Assembly (NCBI GenBank): GCA_944326465.1
Contig: CALVEB010000007.1
Span: forward strand, 24,657-88,656
Length of the DNA stretch: 64,000 nucleotides
Direction of reading: 5' to 3'
Origin: Candidatus Gastranaerophilales bacterium
Lineage (GTDB): Bacteria; Cyanobacteriota; Vampirovibrionia; Gastranaerophilales; Gastranaerophilaceae
Below, in pieces: positions 1 to 7,781 of this stretch. Below the pieces are notes generated by a model. It made no database searches. It had not been told where the DNA came from and was given only the letters and a program-made list of their open reading frames with translations. Made by a program: the position numbers and the translations under genes. Numbering within the stretch: position 1 is the stretch's first letter; each line of letters opens with the position of its first letter.

Positions 1-84
1 GGCGAGTCTCCGTGAGCGTGGAGCAAATCCAAGACAGGGAAATAAGGGAATAAGTTCGTTTCAAAATTAGGCAATTCAAGATTT
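1..84. repeat. 84-bp direct repeat, copy 1
   Basis: These 84 bases recur at 273-356 with only two changes, at the positions equivalent to 41 and 53. The unit contains a GC-rich head and an AAGGGAATAAG-type tail. It is cut by the window start, so the true left end is unknown. The pair brackets a GC-rich block. No coding function is seen; the short reading frames across it are not supported by ribosome binding sites. Confidence 0.85.
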
Positions 85-118
85 ATGCATTGCCTGTTTT
101 TAAAGGGAATAAGGAAAT

Positions 119-314
119 AGCGGATTTGCGGACGGACGGAGCGCGAGCCGGCAGAGGGCGAAACGGCGACGCGAAGGCGGCGGCGTTGCAGACCCGTTTA
201 ACGCCGGCGAGTAAGACAGCGAAGCGAGTCCGGATAGCGAACGGAACGAGCCGGCTGGAGCAACGCTCCTCAGGCGAGTCTCCGTGAGCGTGGAGCAAAT
301 CCAAGACAGGGATA
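119..314 (-). repeat. GC-rich dispersed intergenic repeat, long form
   Basis: The reverse complement of this block matches 16603-16724. Shared landmarks in order are CTTGGATTTGCTCCACGCTC, GCCGGCTC, GTTCGCTATCCGGACT and CCGTCCGCAAATCCGCT. This copy carries an extra internal segment of roughly 70-100 bases. It is far more GC-rich than the surrounding genome. It probably represents a genome-wide intergenic repeat or decayed non-autonomous element; no transposase is visible. Confidence 0.7.
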
Positions 315-356
315 TAAGGGAATAGGTTCGTTTCAAAATTAGGCAATTCAAGATTT
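273..356. repeat. 84-bp direct repeat, copy 2
   Basis: Second copy of the unit at 1-84, same orientation and nearly identical. Immediately beyond it the sequence diverges, then a CCTTATTCCCTTATTCCC tract follows at about 381-406, another member of the short repeat family that recurs near 44.1-44.4 kb and 63.6 kb. Confidence 0.85.
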
Positions 357-419
357 GCAGCGTGGCCTGATAAATGTAAACCCCTTATTCCCTTATTCCC
401 TTTTATTAACAACATTTAC

Positions 420-800
420 AAACTGAACCATGTTCAAATGGCGTAGCCGCAAGTATTACAGAATTTGCAAGTGTTTTTAACATTAACTTTACAAAAATTA
501 TGTAAATTTTTTCCAAAAAAACTTTTTTGGCTGTAACCTGCTCAAAACAACTATCTTGAACTTTACAAAAAAACATATTGTAAAAAGATTGGCATGGAGT
601 GTCAAAAATACATTTCTTTTTTTTTGTTTTGGACTATGATGAATGTACAAATCTTGGGAGTCGGGGATTTGTTGGATAAAGAGACTATATCTATCAATCC
701 TTAGCTCGATATATTAATCCATCCTGAGAACGATTAAAAGCTTCACGCAATCGTTTAAAATATGGATAGAGATAATAGTTATTATTTGGAGGATGATGAA
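420..800. other. AT-rich intergenic region
   Basis: About 380 bases with no credible gene. It separates the repeat block from the cobalamin adenosyltransferase gene. Several A/T runs are present and it probably contains the promoter of the downstream gene, but I cannot single out a convincing -35/-10 pair. The frames that cross it lack ribosome binding sites. Confidence 0.5.
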
Positions 801-1334
801 GTGTTAGAGCACGGTTACATACAAATCTACACAGGAGACGGCAAAGGCAAAACAACAGCTTCACTCGGATTAGCACTCAGAGCACTGGGACACGGCTGGA
901 AAGTTTTGATCATACAGTTCACCAAAGGCGACAGCGCAACATCTTACGGCGAAATCGTCACTTCATCAAAATTTTTGCCAAATCTGGATGTTGTTCAGTT
1001 CGGCATGGATAGAGTATGCTACTCTCACAATGTTTGTATGGATGATTTCAAAGAAGCCAAAAGAGGCTGGGAATTTGCAAAACAAGCTATTAATTCAGGT
1101 AAATATCAGCTTATTATTCTTGATGAAATTAACATCTGCACTGCTATGAATATGATTAAAGTAAGCGATGTAAAAGAAACTTTACTTCACAAACCGGAGA
1201 ATTTGGAGATAGTTTTAACCGGACGCTATGCTCACCCTGAACTAAAAGCTATGGCTCATCTTGTTACTGAAATGAAGCCTATTAAACATTACTTTGATAT
1301 GGGTGTTATGGCAAGACAGGGTATAGAATATTAA
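801..1334 (+). CDS. cobO: cob(I)yrinic acid a,c-diamide adenosyltransferase
   Basis: Transfers the 5'-deoxyadenosyl group of ATP to Co(I) corrinoids in adenosylcobalamin synthesis or salvage (CobA/CobO/BtuR family, cytoplasmic). The P-loop TGDGKGKTT lies near the N-terminus, followed by the family blocks QFTKGD, LDEIN, LTGR and VTEM...KH, ending in GIEY. I chose GTG at 801 because GGAGG sits 8 bases upstream and the resulting 177 residues fit the family; an upstream ATG at 762 would give 190 residues but has no clear ribosome binding site. It is monocistronic, with a terminator-like hairpin at 1420. No cobalamin riboswitch was recognised upstream. Confidence 0.9.
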   Translation: MLEHGYIQIYTGDGKGKTTASLGLALRALGHGWKVLIIQFTKGDSATSYGEIVTSSKFLPNLDVVQFGMDRVCYSHNVCMDDFKEAKRGWEFAKQAINSGKYQLIILDEINICTAMNMIKVSDVKETLLHKPENLEIVLTGRYAHPELKAMAHLVTEMKPIKHYFDMGVMARQGIEY

Positions 1335-1419
1335 TTCAGCGAGAAAAATCAGACCGGGGAGGTTTGATAACACATAGATTAAATAATGTAAATCCTTTTT
1401 GTTTCAGAAAATGAAATAC

Positions 1420-1452
1420 CGGACGTTCTTAGAGGGAGGGTCCGTTTTTTTT
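1420..1452 (+). terminator. probable intrinsic terminator after cobO
   Basis: CGGAC (1420-1424) pairs with GTCCG (1440-1444) and is followed directly by eight T. The stem is short and the loop long (15 bases), so efficiency is uncertain. Confidence 0.5.
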
Positions 1453-1571
1453 GCTTTTAAATTTTAATATTCACCTTTACAATTCTTTATATTTCAAAAT
1501 ATATTCGCAATATTGCTACTTAATTAACCTTTATATATATAAGGTTAGTTATTTAAATATTGGAGAATACT

Positions 1572-1919
1572 ATGTATCCGATTGGTGACGATATGTATAA
1601 TCCTGCAATGTATCAGGATCTTGGCTCAATGACAACAGGTTTTTACCCTATGATGGGCATGTACCCGATGTATCCTTCTTTATTGGGAGGAGTCAAGATG
1701 AAACCGCAGAATATGGAAGATAAATACGAAGCCATTTCTAAAAAAGATAACGAAACTAAAAGTACTGCTAAATCTGTTGCTAAAGCACTTTTCTGGATGG
1801 CGCTCGGCGGCTTTATTCCGCCTGCAAGAAAATATATTAAAAACTCCGGCGGTTTACGTGCAGCTTTAACTAACGGATTCAATGCAGCAGGGAAATGGCT
1901 GAAAAATATTTTTAAATAA
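1572..1919 (+). CDS. small hypothetical Met/Tyr-rich protein
   Basis: 115 residues. The first 40 are rich in Met, Tyr, Pro and Gly (motifs such as MMGMYPMYP); the C-terminal half has a hydrophobic/amphipathic stretch (ALFWMALGGFIPPARKYI) that could associate with a membrane. The start is ATG 1572 because GGAG lies 6 bases before it; a TTG at 1560 is less likely. No known domain is recognised and there is no signal peptide. A similar Met/Tyr-rich beginning occurs in the CHAP-like protein at 9930-10808, so this may be a lineage-specific low-complexity tag. Function unknown. Confidence 0.6.
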   Translation: MYPIGDDMYNPAMYQDLGSMTTGFYPMMGMYPMYPSLLGGVKMKPQNMEDKYEAISKKDNETKSTAKSVAKALFWMALGGFIPPARKYIKNSGGLRAALTNGFNAAGKWLKNIFK

Positions 1920-2046
1920 ATTTATATAAACATCTAAATCCGAAAAAGAGTATACCTTTGGAAACGATAACGCGAGCAGAGCGAAAGCGCGTAAAAGATA
2001 AACAACCTCATTTTTTCATGGTATGATTGAAAAAAAGGAGGTTGTA

Positions 2047-2547
2047 ATGGCTAAAGATTGTAGTTTTGATATTGTATCCGAATTTGACAGACAGGAGCTT
2101 GTAAACGCTGTTGATCAGGTTAAAAGAGATGTTTCTTCCCGATTTGATCTTAAAGATTCTAATTCATCTGTAGAACTTGAAGCTGATAAAGAAATTACAG
2201 TTACAACATCTGACGAGATGAAACTCAGAAATATTTATGACATTCTGCAATCAAAACTTGTAAAACGCAACATTAGTATTAAAGTTCTTGATCCGCAGCC
2301 TGTTGAAAATGCCCTCGGCGGCAACGTCAGACAGGTATATAAACTAAAAAAAGGACTTACTCAGGAGCTTGCTAAAAAAATCGTCGCTGATATTAAAGAT
2401 ATGAAAAAGAAAGTTCAGGCATCTATTCAGGGCGATCAGGTTCGTGTTTCCGGTAAAGACAAAGATGAATTGCAAAGCGTTATTCAAGCGCTCAGAAAAA
2501 ATGAAGACAAATACGATTACCCGCTGCAATTTACTAACTACAGATAA
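2047..2547 (+). CDS. yajQ: YajQ-family nucleotide-binding protein
   Basis: 166 residues matching the YajQ/UPF0234 family across its length: start MAKDCSFDIVSEFDRQE, middle SSRFDLKDS, and the C-terminal block QVRVSGKDKDELQ with ending DYPLQFTNYR. Members are cytoplasmic, have two ferredoxin-like folds, and some bind cyclic di-GMP or nucleotides. ATG 2047 is preferred because a strong AAAGGAGG lies just upstream; the in-frame ATG at 2023 sits before that ribosome binding site. A strong hairpin follows. c-di-GMP binding is known only for some members and is not shown here. Confidence 0.92.
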   Translation: MAKDCSFDIVSEFDRQELVNAVDQVKRDVSSRFDLKDSNSSVELEADKEITVTTSDEMKLRNIYDILQSKLVKRNISIKVLDPQPVENALGGNVRQVYKLKKGLTQELAKKIVADIKDMKKKVQASIQGDQVRVSGKDKDELQSVIQALRKNEDKYDYPLQFTNYR

Positions 2548-2567
2548 AAAAATATATTTTTTGTGGT

Positions 2568-2598
2568 GCGGTCACAAGGCTTTTCGTCTTGTGACCGC
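2568..2598 (+). terminator. hairpin after yajQ
   Basis: A perfect 11-bp stem (GCGGTCACAAG at 2568-2578 with its complement at 2588-2598) and a 9-base loop. The T-run is weak (TTGTAAAAATAT), so this is either a factor-independent terminator of moderate strength or an RNA-stabilising hairpin. Confidence 0.6.
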
Positions 2599-2803
2599 TT
2601 GTAAAAATATGCCCCCCTTTCCCTTCGGGCTTATTTTTACGTATTAATTTAATATACTATATTTTGTTAAATTTTTTAAAGTTGTTAATTATATATTATA
2701 TTGTTTTAGTTTAATTGTCAAGCATTATATAATCTTTTGATTTATTTTAATTGCGCAAGTTTAGTTAAATAATTATATAAATAGTTATTACAAGGGCTGT
2801 GCA

Positions 2804-3115
2804 ATGTCTGATTTTAAAAAATTACTCGGAAAACGTATTAAAGAAATTAGAAAATCGAAAAATTTAACACAGGAAAAACTTGCCGAACTTATTAATATAG
2901 AAGTTCCCAGTATGAGCTATATTGAAACAGGGAAGTTTGCCCCCTCAGTTGAAACATTACAAAAATTATCTGAAGTTTTACAGGTTAAACCGTGGGAGTT
3001 TTATTATTTTGAAACTCTTACACAGGAAGAAATGATTAATGAACTTTCTGCAGCACTCAAAAATAATAAACAATTAACCGAAATTGTTTATAGATTCTAC
3101 AAATCCCTGCATTAA
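2804..3115 (+). CDS. XRE-family helix-turn-helix regulator
   Basis: 103 residues with a Cro/C1-type HTH at about residues 10-65 (GKRIKEIRKSKNLTQEKLAEL, then SMSYIETGKFAPSVETL) and a short C-terminal helix-rich tail (TQEEMINELSAALK). It is a cytoplasmic DNA-binding protein of unknown target. It is preceded by about 200 bases of AT-rich DNA and converges on panD with only 3 bases between the stop codons. A second regulator of the same layout lies at 24480-24827 beside an autotransporter gene. Confidence 0.85.
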   Translation: MSDFKKLLGKRIKEIRKSKNLTQEKLAELINIEVPSMSYIETGKFAPSVETLQKLSEVLQVKPWEFYYFETLTQEEMINELSAALKNNKQLTEIVYRFYKSLH

Positions 3116-3118
3116 TAA

Positions 3119-3472
3119 TTACTGATTCACAATCTTATTATCATCATCAACTATAACAATAGTTGGTTTGTGATTTTTAGCCTCATCAGGTGTAAGACTT
3201 GCATAAGTCACAATAATGACCTTGTCTCCCGGTTGAACCTTTCTTGCGGCAGCGCCGTTAAGACAAATTTCACCTGAGCCTGATTTTCCTTTGATAATAT
3301 AAGTTTGAAATCTTTCGCCGTTATTAACATCAAGAATTTCAACTTTTTGCCATTCCTGCATTTTTGCGGCACGGAGTAAATCTTCATCTATTGTAATTGA
3401 GCCGACGTAATTCAAATTTGCATCTGTCACTGTAGCTCTGTGTATTTTTGAACTTAAAAATTCAGTATACAT
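3119..3472 (-). CDS. panD: aspartate 1-decarboxylase
   Basis: Pyruvoyl-dependent enzyme that makes beta-alanine from L-aspartate for pantothenate and CoA. The 117-residue product has the self-cleavage site Gly24-Ser25 (YVGSITID) and the family ending region [14 protein letters not shown] at 3472 gives the usual [16 protein letters not shown] start; an upstream start at 3523 would add 17 residues with no family support. Upstream on the same strand is queA, 67 bases away. With coaE at 9367, the window holds two CoA-pathway genes, although they are not adjacent. Confidence 0.95.
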   Translation of the reverse strand: MYTEFLSSKIHRATVTDANLNYVGSITIDEDLLRAAKMQEWQKVEILDVNNGERFQTYIIKGKSGSGEICLNGAAARKVQPGDKVIIVTYASLTPDEAKNHKPTIVIVDDDNKIVNQ

Positions 3473-3539
3473 AATTTTATAAACCTCTTTCAAATGATAT
3501 AACAAACAAAAATAAAATAACAATTTTAATCAGTTTTTA

Positions 3540-4586
3540 TTAACAGATATACATACAATCGCCATAACTAAAGAATCTGTACTTATTTTTTATTGCCTCT
3601 TCATAGGCTCTAAATATCAAATCTTTTCCTGCTAATGCACTCACAAGCATCAAAAGTGTTGATTTCGGCAAATGAAAGTTTGTAATAAGATTATCAATAA
3701 CCTTAAATTCATAAGGCGGGTAGATGAATAATCGGGATTCATCATGACATGCTTTTATTTCGCCGTATTTTTGATAAGCGGTTTCAAGAGTTCTGACGGT
3801 AGTTGTTCCGACTGCAATAATTTTTTTGCCGGAAGTCTTTGCTTTGTTGATAATATCTGCAGTTTCCTGTGAAATTTCAAAGGTTTCGGAGTGCATTTTA
3901 TGCTCCAGAATGTTTTCACACTTTACAGGTCTGAATGTGCCAAGTCCGACATTTAAAGTGACATAAGCAATTTCAACGCCTTTATTTTTCAGTTTTTCAA
4001 GAATTTCTTCTGTAAAATGCAGTCCGGCAGTCGGCGCGGCAACAGAACCTTCATCTTTTGCATAAACGGTTTGATAGCGTTCAAAATCCAGCTTTTTTAT
4101 TTCATCTGTCTGCATTTTACGCTCAATATAAGGCGGAAGAGGAATATTACCGTTGCGGTGAAGGACATCCAGAACATTGCCTTCATATATAAGTTCTACT
4201 ATCCAGCCTCCGTCTTCTTCTGTTCTTTCAAGAGTTCTTGCTGATAATTCATCGCTTATTTTTACAATTGTACCTTCTTTCACACGTTTAGAAGGCTTAA
4301 TAAGAGTTTCCCATTTTTTACCGTCAAGCTGTTTAAGCAGAAAAATCTCTATTTTAGCGCCCGTTTCTTCTTTTACACCGTATAGTCTTGCCGGCATGAC
4401 TTTTGTGTTATTCAGAACGAGCAGACTGTTTTTATCTATAATATCAACAATATCGTAAAAATGTTTATGCGTAATTGTTTGAGCATGCCTGTCAAGCACA
4501 AGCATTCTGGAATTTTCGCGTTTATCCGCCGGCATTTGGGCTATTAATTCTTCGGGTAAATTGTAATCAAATTCAGATAGTAACAT
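3540..4586 (-). CDS. queA: S-adenosylmethionine:tRNA ribosyltransferase-isomerase
   Basis: Adds the epoxycyclopentane precursor of queuosine to the wobble base of tRNAs with GUN anticodons, using the ribosyl part of SAM. The 348 residues cover the family length. Signatures include the start MLLSEFDYNLPEELIAQ, LNNTKVMPARL, the active-site region SVAAPTAGLHFT (around residue 185), LNVGLGTFRPV and NLITNFHLPKSTLLMLVSA. A TCCTC complement (GAGGA) lies just upstream of the ATG. It lies downstream of yidC on the same strand, with a hairpin between them. Confidence 0.97.
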   Translation of the reverse strand: MLLSEFDYNLPEELIAQMPADKRENSRMLVLDRHAQTITHKHFYDIVDIIDKNSLLVLNNTKVMPARLYGVKEETGAKIEIFLLKQLDGKKWETLIKPSKRVKEGTIVKISDELSARTLERTEEDGGWIVELIYEGNVLDVLHRNGNIPLPPYIERKMQTDEIKKLDFERYQTVYAKDEGSVAAPTAGLHFTEEILEKLKNKGVEIAYVTLNVGLGTFRPVKCENILEHKMHSETFEISQETADIINKAKTSGKKIIAVGTTTVRTLETAYQKYGEIKACHDESRLFIYPPYEFKVIDNLITNFHLPKSTLLMLVSALAGKDLIFRAYEEAIKNKYRFFSYGDCMYIC

Positions 4587-4603
4587 ATTTTCCTCTTACA
4601 AAA

Positions 4604-4630
4604 TTTTACCCTCGAATAAAGAGGGTAAAA
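4604..4630 (-). terminator. hairpin between yidC and queA
   Basis: Perfect 10-bp stem (4604-4613 with 4621-4630) and a 7-base loop, flanked by T-rich sequence on both sides. On the minus strand the T-run is TTTTGT. It probably ends the yidC transcript or attenuates it before queA. Confidence 0.6.
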
Positions 4631-4636
4631 TCTTTT

Positions 4637-5722
4637 TTATTCTTTGTTTTCTATTTTTCTTGCGCCTTTCAAATCGTCATCGGCAACAACGGCTTTTTTC
4701 TTTACCTCTTCCAGATCCATTTGTTTGTTGACTATAACAGTCTGCAAAATCTGGATTAAATTGCTTGTTATAAGATATAGGAAAACGCCGGCCGGTATCG
4801 GGATTATGATGAATGTACCAATAATCATAATCGGCATGAAAGTTCCCATTGATTTTTGTATAGCCTGCTGAGTCGGATCTTGAGCATTATTATTCTGGGT
4901 TGACATCATAATTTTTTGAGAAAGATACATTGTAAGTCCGAATAATGCAATCAGCACAAGAATATCCCAGTGGAAAGAGCGCTGAACAGCGATTGACGGA
5001 ACAGAGGCAATAAGTAATCCTTCTTTGCGCTCAAATTTAACCTTTTCGGTTTCTTTTGTGTTCAAATCCGTAATACTCATTTCTGCATTAGCGATGTTAT
5101 CAAGCTGGCTGAATTTCAAATCAAGATGATCAAGACTCATTTTAAATTCAATATTTTCACCCGGAACAAGCTGGCCTTGAATTTCAAGTGCTTTATTAGG
5201 TTTATCGATTTTAACATTATCTATTACATCATTATTTTTGAGAATAACTTTTGCTGTTTTGCCGAGAACAAAGTTGTCATATTGAGAAGCGCCCATAACG
5301 CCGTCGTTTGAGATACCTGCAGTTGCACGCAGAGTTGTGTCAAGCCTGTTTACGAACAGGAAGGAGGTATCGCCGGCCATTTGAATAAATTGCGGGCTCA
5401 TTAATGCAGAGTATAACAGAATGAATATAGGCATCTGAATTAATAACGGAAGGCAGCCTCCCATAGGGTTAAATTTGTGTTCTTTGTAGAACTCCATCAT
5501 TTTTTGCTGCATTTTCTGCGGATCGTTTTTATATCTGTCTTGAATAGCTTTCATCTTAGGCTGAAGCGTCTGCATAGTTCTCATAGAACGCTGCTGCGAT
5601 ACATTAAGCGGCCATAACGCTATTCTGACAATTATAGTTAAAACAATAATAGCAATTCCGTAATTACCTACAAAATGTGCTAACCCTCTCAACAATTCAA
5701 TAGTTAAAGTAGTAAAATCCAA
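4637..5722 (-). CDS. yidC: membrane protein insertase YidC/Oxa1
   Basis: Inserts and folds inner-membrane proteins with or without SecYEG. The 361-residue protein has the Oxa1 core: a first membrane segment at about 18-38 with the conserved Arg in IVRIALWPL, a charged cytoplasmic hairpin, GGCLPLLIQMPIFILLY (about 88-106), then WDILVLIALFG and a C-terminal membrane region. Between the second and third core segments (about residues 125-245) sits an extra hydrophilic domain of roughly 120 residues with beta-strand character. It lacks the large proteobacterial domain before the core. Insertion at this site is also what I recall for cyanobacterial YidC. A structured leader lies upstream. Confidence 0.93.
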   Translation of the reverse strand: MDFTTLTIELLRGLAHFVGNYGIAIIVLTIIVRIALWPLNVSQQRSMRTMQTLQPKMKAIQDRYKNDPQKMQQKMMEFYKEHKFNPMGGCLPLLIQMPIFILLYSALMSPQFIQMAGDTSFLFVNRLDTTLRATAGISNDGVMGASQYDNFVLGKTAKVILKNNDVIDNVKIDKPNKALEIQGQLVPGENIEFKMSLDHLDLKFSQLDNIANAEMSITDLNTKETEKVKFERKEGLLIASVPSIAVQRSFHWDILVLIALFGLTMYLSQKIMMSTQNNNAQDPTQQAIQKSMGTFMPIMIIGTFIIIPIPAGVFLYLITSNLIQILQTVIVNKQMDLEEVKKKAVVADDDLKGARKIENKE

Positions 5723-5846
5723 TTTCCCTAATCCTCATTTACATATCATGCTAGTATATCAATAGCTTAAGCGTAACACAAGCAAAGTTAATAAGCAAGT
5801 TATTACGTTTATCATCTTAATGTAATAGTAATTATGGCAAATTCTA

Positions 5847-5977
5847 TGGTTGGGATGATAGGCTATCCGTTGGCGAAACACAGTTGAGCCTTACAGGAGC
5901 GGATGCAACTTGCCGCCATTCTTATGAAATTAGAATGGCGTGCATGGTGCCACGATGTAATCGGGGCAGACCTACCA
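5847..5977. ncRNA. candidate structured RNA or yidC leader, unidentified
   Basis: A non-coding, GC-richer stretch with several nested pairings: an outer partial stem (TGGTTGGG near 5847 with CCTACCA near 5971), AGGCT/AGCCT arms around 5860-5890, and a perfect 9-bp hairpin CGCCATTCT/AGAATGGCG (about 5914-5940) extended by ATGCA/TGCAT. In minus orientation it would be the leader of yidC; in plus orientation it could be a free small RNA. I compared it from memory with SRP RNA, tmRNA, RNase P and tRNA and found no match; 6S RNA cannot be excluded. Confidence 0.35.
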
Positions 5978-5987
5978 AACAACAAAA

Positions 5988-6012
5988 AAAGATTGACATA
6001 AAGTCAATCTTT
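5988..6012 (-). terminator. original tRNA-Pro terminator, displaced
   Basis: A 10-bp stem (5988-5997 with 6003-6012, loop ATAAA) followed on the minus strand by seven T. It sits just beyond the left duplicated tRNA end, so it is best read as the terminator that served tRNA-Pro before the 1.85 kb insertion separated them. Confidence 0.7.
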
Positions 6013-6016
6013 TAAA

Positions 6017-6061
6017 TGGTCGGGATGACACGATTTGAACGTGCGCCCCCCTCGTCCCAAG
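6017..6061 (-). repeat. duplicated 3' half of tRNA-Pro(UGG) (left attachment site)
   Basis: These 45 bases match the 3' half of the intact tRNA-Pro gene at 7822-7866, from the encoded CCA through the T arm to the anticodon loop, with one mismatch (position 6046). Homology stops just past the anticodon. This is the standard footprint left by tyrosine-integrase elements that use a tRNA 3' end as target. Confidence 0.85.
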
Positions 6062-6230
6062 GGAGTTTTTACTAGCGTCATCCGATATTTTAAACATCCG
6101 TAAACGCAATTACCATAACCTTTTCCAGGTTTCTAATTCGTTTATGTACGTCTATAATATTTTAATTTCATGAGTATTTGAAGGAATAACACATGAAAGA
6201 GAGTACATTTATTAATCTTGGAGCAACAAA

Positions 6231-6326
6231 TCATGCAAGCAATAACAACTCTCCCAAAAATCCAAGAACTGGAATTAAGATTATTGCTACTAGAATGCCA
6301 AGTGCTATTTGTATGACTTTTCTCAT
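6231..6326 (-). CDS. 31-residue single-span membrane peptide
   Basis: Starts MRKVIQIALGILVAIILIPV and ends in a Leu-rich tail; nearly the whole peptide is one hydrophobic helix after a basic start. Its ATG overlaps the stop of the DinD/BRO-like gene as ATGA, so translation is probably coupled. It resembles small holin-like or toxin-like membrane peptides in form only; no family is recognised. A plus-strand frame (6193-6384) covers the same DNA and has a fair ribosome binding site, but the ATGA coupling favours the minus reading. Confidence 0.5.
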   Translation of the reverse strand: MRKVIQIALGILVAIILIPVLGFLGELLLLA

Positions 6327-7177
6327 TGCTTATTATCTATCTGCCTTGGTTTTCTACTCTTTGGTAAGAAATTTTCATCAGTAATTACAGGCTTTCCTGT
6401 CTGTAATTCAATTTGTTTGCGAGCTTCTTTAGCTACGCTTCCGCCCTGTTTTGCTACAGATTTATTCTCTTCTAATGTTTTCGGGTTCTTTTCCTTTGAT
6501 ATCTCTGTAGTTGAAACTTCTGCTAACATATTTAAAACAAGTTCCATATTAGACATGTTATCTCTAAGGCTTTCCTTCTTTAAGCCTTTAAAATCCTTAT
6601 ATTCACGAGTTTTCATGCCAGACCATTCCTGCGTCAGAATGTCCGTAAGAATACCATACTGGTTATCAGCGACACCGCTTCTTTTCCATTCATCAGTTAG
6701 GGCTTTTCTTATTTCAATGGACTTTAAGCGTTGATTTACCCACTCCGGAGAATATCCCTTAGCTAAATAATATTGTAAGGCTCTGTTAATAGCAATTTCT
6801 GGGTCTTGAATTTCATCAAGCCTTTCTCTGCCTACTTTTGCTAACCACAACTTGAAAGGTTCGGCTTTAGGGCTAGGAATAGACTGAACTAAACGCAAAA
6901 CCCCTTCTGTATCGAGTACATCTGTTAATCTCATTTTGCCGTCAGGTGCTTTCATTTTCAAACCGTGACAAATTGTCACGGTTTCATTTCCTTCTGCTTT
7001 AAGGCGTTGTTTCAACTTTCTCCAATAAGCAGTAGGGTCTTTGCTTTCGGTTAAAATGTTGATAATATCAACAACAGAAAACCACCAAGTTTCTTTCTCT
7101 CTATCCCACGATGTCCTGACCCTAAAATCTTCAAACAGTTTAATGGATGTCTTAATGTCTTTTTCAGTCTTTTTCAT
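6323..7177 (-). CDS. BRO/DinD-family protein
   Basis: 284 residues. The first ~110 form a Bro-N-type domain (FRVRTSWDREKETWWFSVVD, then VLDTEGVLRLVQSIPSP). The rest matches the DinD-like C-terminal region (LTDEWKRSGV, GMKTREYKDFKGLKKESLRD, ENKSVAKQGGSVAKEARKQI). Such genes are frequent in phages and integrative elements; DinD in E. coli is LexA-controlled and inhibits RecA-mediated strand exchange, while other BRO proteins act as antirepressors. It is the main gene of the tRNA-Pro micro-island. A truncated paralogue lies at 16277-16567, also beside a tRNA 3'-end duplication. Confidence 0.85.
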   Translation of the reverse strand: MKKTEKDIKTSIKLFEDFRVRTSWDREKETWWFSVVDIINILTESKDPTAYWRKLKQRLKAEGNETVTICHGLKMKAPDGKMRLTDVLDTEGVLRLVQSIPSPKAEPFKLWLAKVGRERLDEIQDPEIAINRALQYYLAKGYSPEWVNQRLKSIEIRKALTDEWKRSGVADNQYGILTDILTQEWSGMKTREYKDFKGLKKESLRDNMSNMELVLNMLAEVSTTEISKEKNPKTLEENKSVAKQGGSVAKEARKQIELQTGKPVITDENFLPKSRKPRQIDNKQ

Positions 7178-7305
7178 GTCAACTCCTTATTCTCATTATA
7201 TCACAAACAGAAATCCTCAATCTAAGCCCACTAGGAAGCCATAGAAGCTATTTTATAACCTTACATGATATAAAATTAATACCAATTTTTAACGCTTGAG
7301 TGCTT

Positions 7306-7605
7306 TTATGCAGGAACTGTAATGGTTTCAGTAATACCGAGTTTCTGATATAGTTCTGCATATAAGTCATCAGAAGCAGTTTTTTGAACATCCTTAACCG
7401 CAGTAATAAAATTCTCTTTATTATTGAGCTTCTCCGTTGTGCATTCTTCATAGAGTGCAATCATACTTTTAGTATCTGCTTCGCTAATTAATTCAGAGAA
7501 TATGCCGTTCCATCTGTTTACTGGTTGAGGTTCATTTTGCGGAACATTAAAGAAAATGTAGTCCTGTAATTCTCTGGTGTAGAACTGTTCCAGCGGTGAA
7601 TACAA
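7306..7605 (-). CDS. remnant or small island gene, unknown
   Basis: An open frame of 99 residues from a TTG codon, beginning MYSPLEQFYTRELQDYIFF; the frame stays open about 15 codons further upstream with no ATG. No ribosome binding site is evident. It may be the C-terminal part of a larger phage-type protein whose beginning was lost. Composition is ordinary and soluble. It lies upstream of the BRO gene on the same strand. Confidence 0.35.
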   Translation of the reverse strand: MYSPLEQFYTRELQDYIFFNVPQNEPQPVNRWNGIFSELISEADTKSMIALYEECTTEKLNNKENFITAVKDVQKTASDDLYAELYQKLGITETITVPA

Positions 7606-7618
7606 TGCCTCATGTGAT

Positions 7619-7738
7619 ATGTTAGTTGACGCTCTAGTGGCTTATGGTGTGCCTAATGATGTTGCCGCTAATATTTTAGTGGGTATCGACCTATCTTATG
7701 GTAGCCATGCTATTAGAAATAAAATTAACAGATTTTAG
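7619..7738 (+). pseudogene. short plus-strand remnant frame
   Basis: An open frame ending in GSHAIRNKINRF, 39 residues from ATG 7619 and open about 12 codons further upstream. It has no ribosome binding site and abuts the beginning of the 7306-7605 frame. It looks like the 3' end of a gene truncated by rearrangement inside the micro-island. Function unknown. Confidence 0.3.
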
Positions 7739-7781
7739 CGAACTAACTTTAGATTACATAATAATTACATAATGGCAATAA

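Noticed and set aside
83..415. Minus-strand 110-aa frame and its neighbours
   Set aside because: They lie in GC-rich intergenic repeats, with no ribosome binding site and no protein-like composition.
801..1334. Cobalamin riboswitch upstream of cobO
   Set aside because: No B12-box-like sequence seen in 420-800.
5847..5977. SRP RNA, tmRNA or RNase P RNA
   Set aside because: Key conserved motifs of these RNAs, as I remember them, are not present; kept only as an unidentified structured RNA.
6193..6384. 63-aa plus-strand frame with AAGGA before its ATG
   Set aside because: Antisense to the BRO 3' end and to the ATGA-coupled micropeptide; composition is less convincing than the minus reading, though not excluded.
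6309..6734. 141-aa plus-strand frame
   Set aside because: Shadow of the BRO/DinD-like gene.
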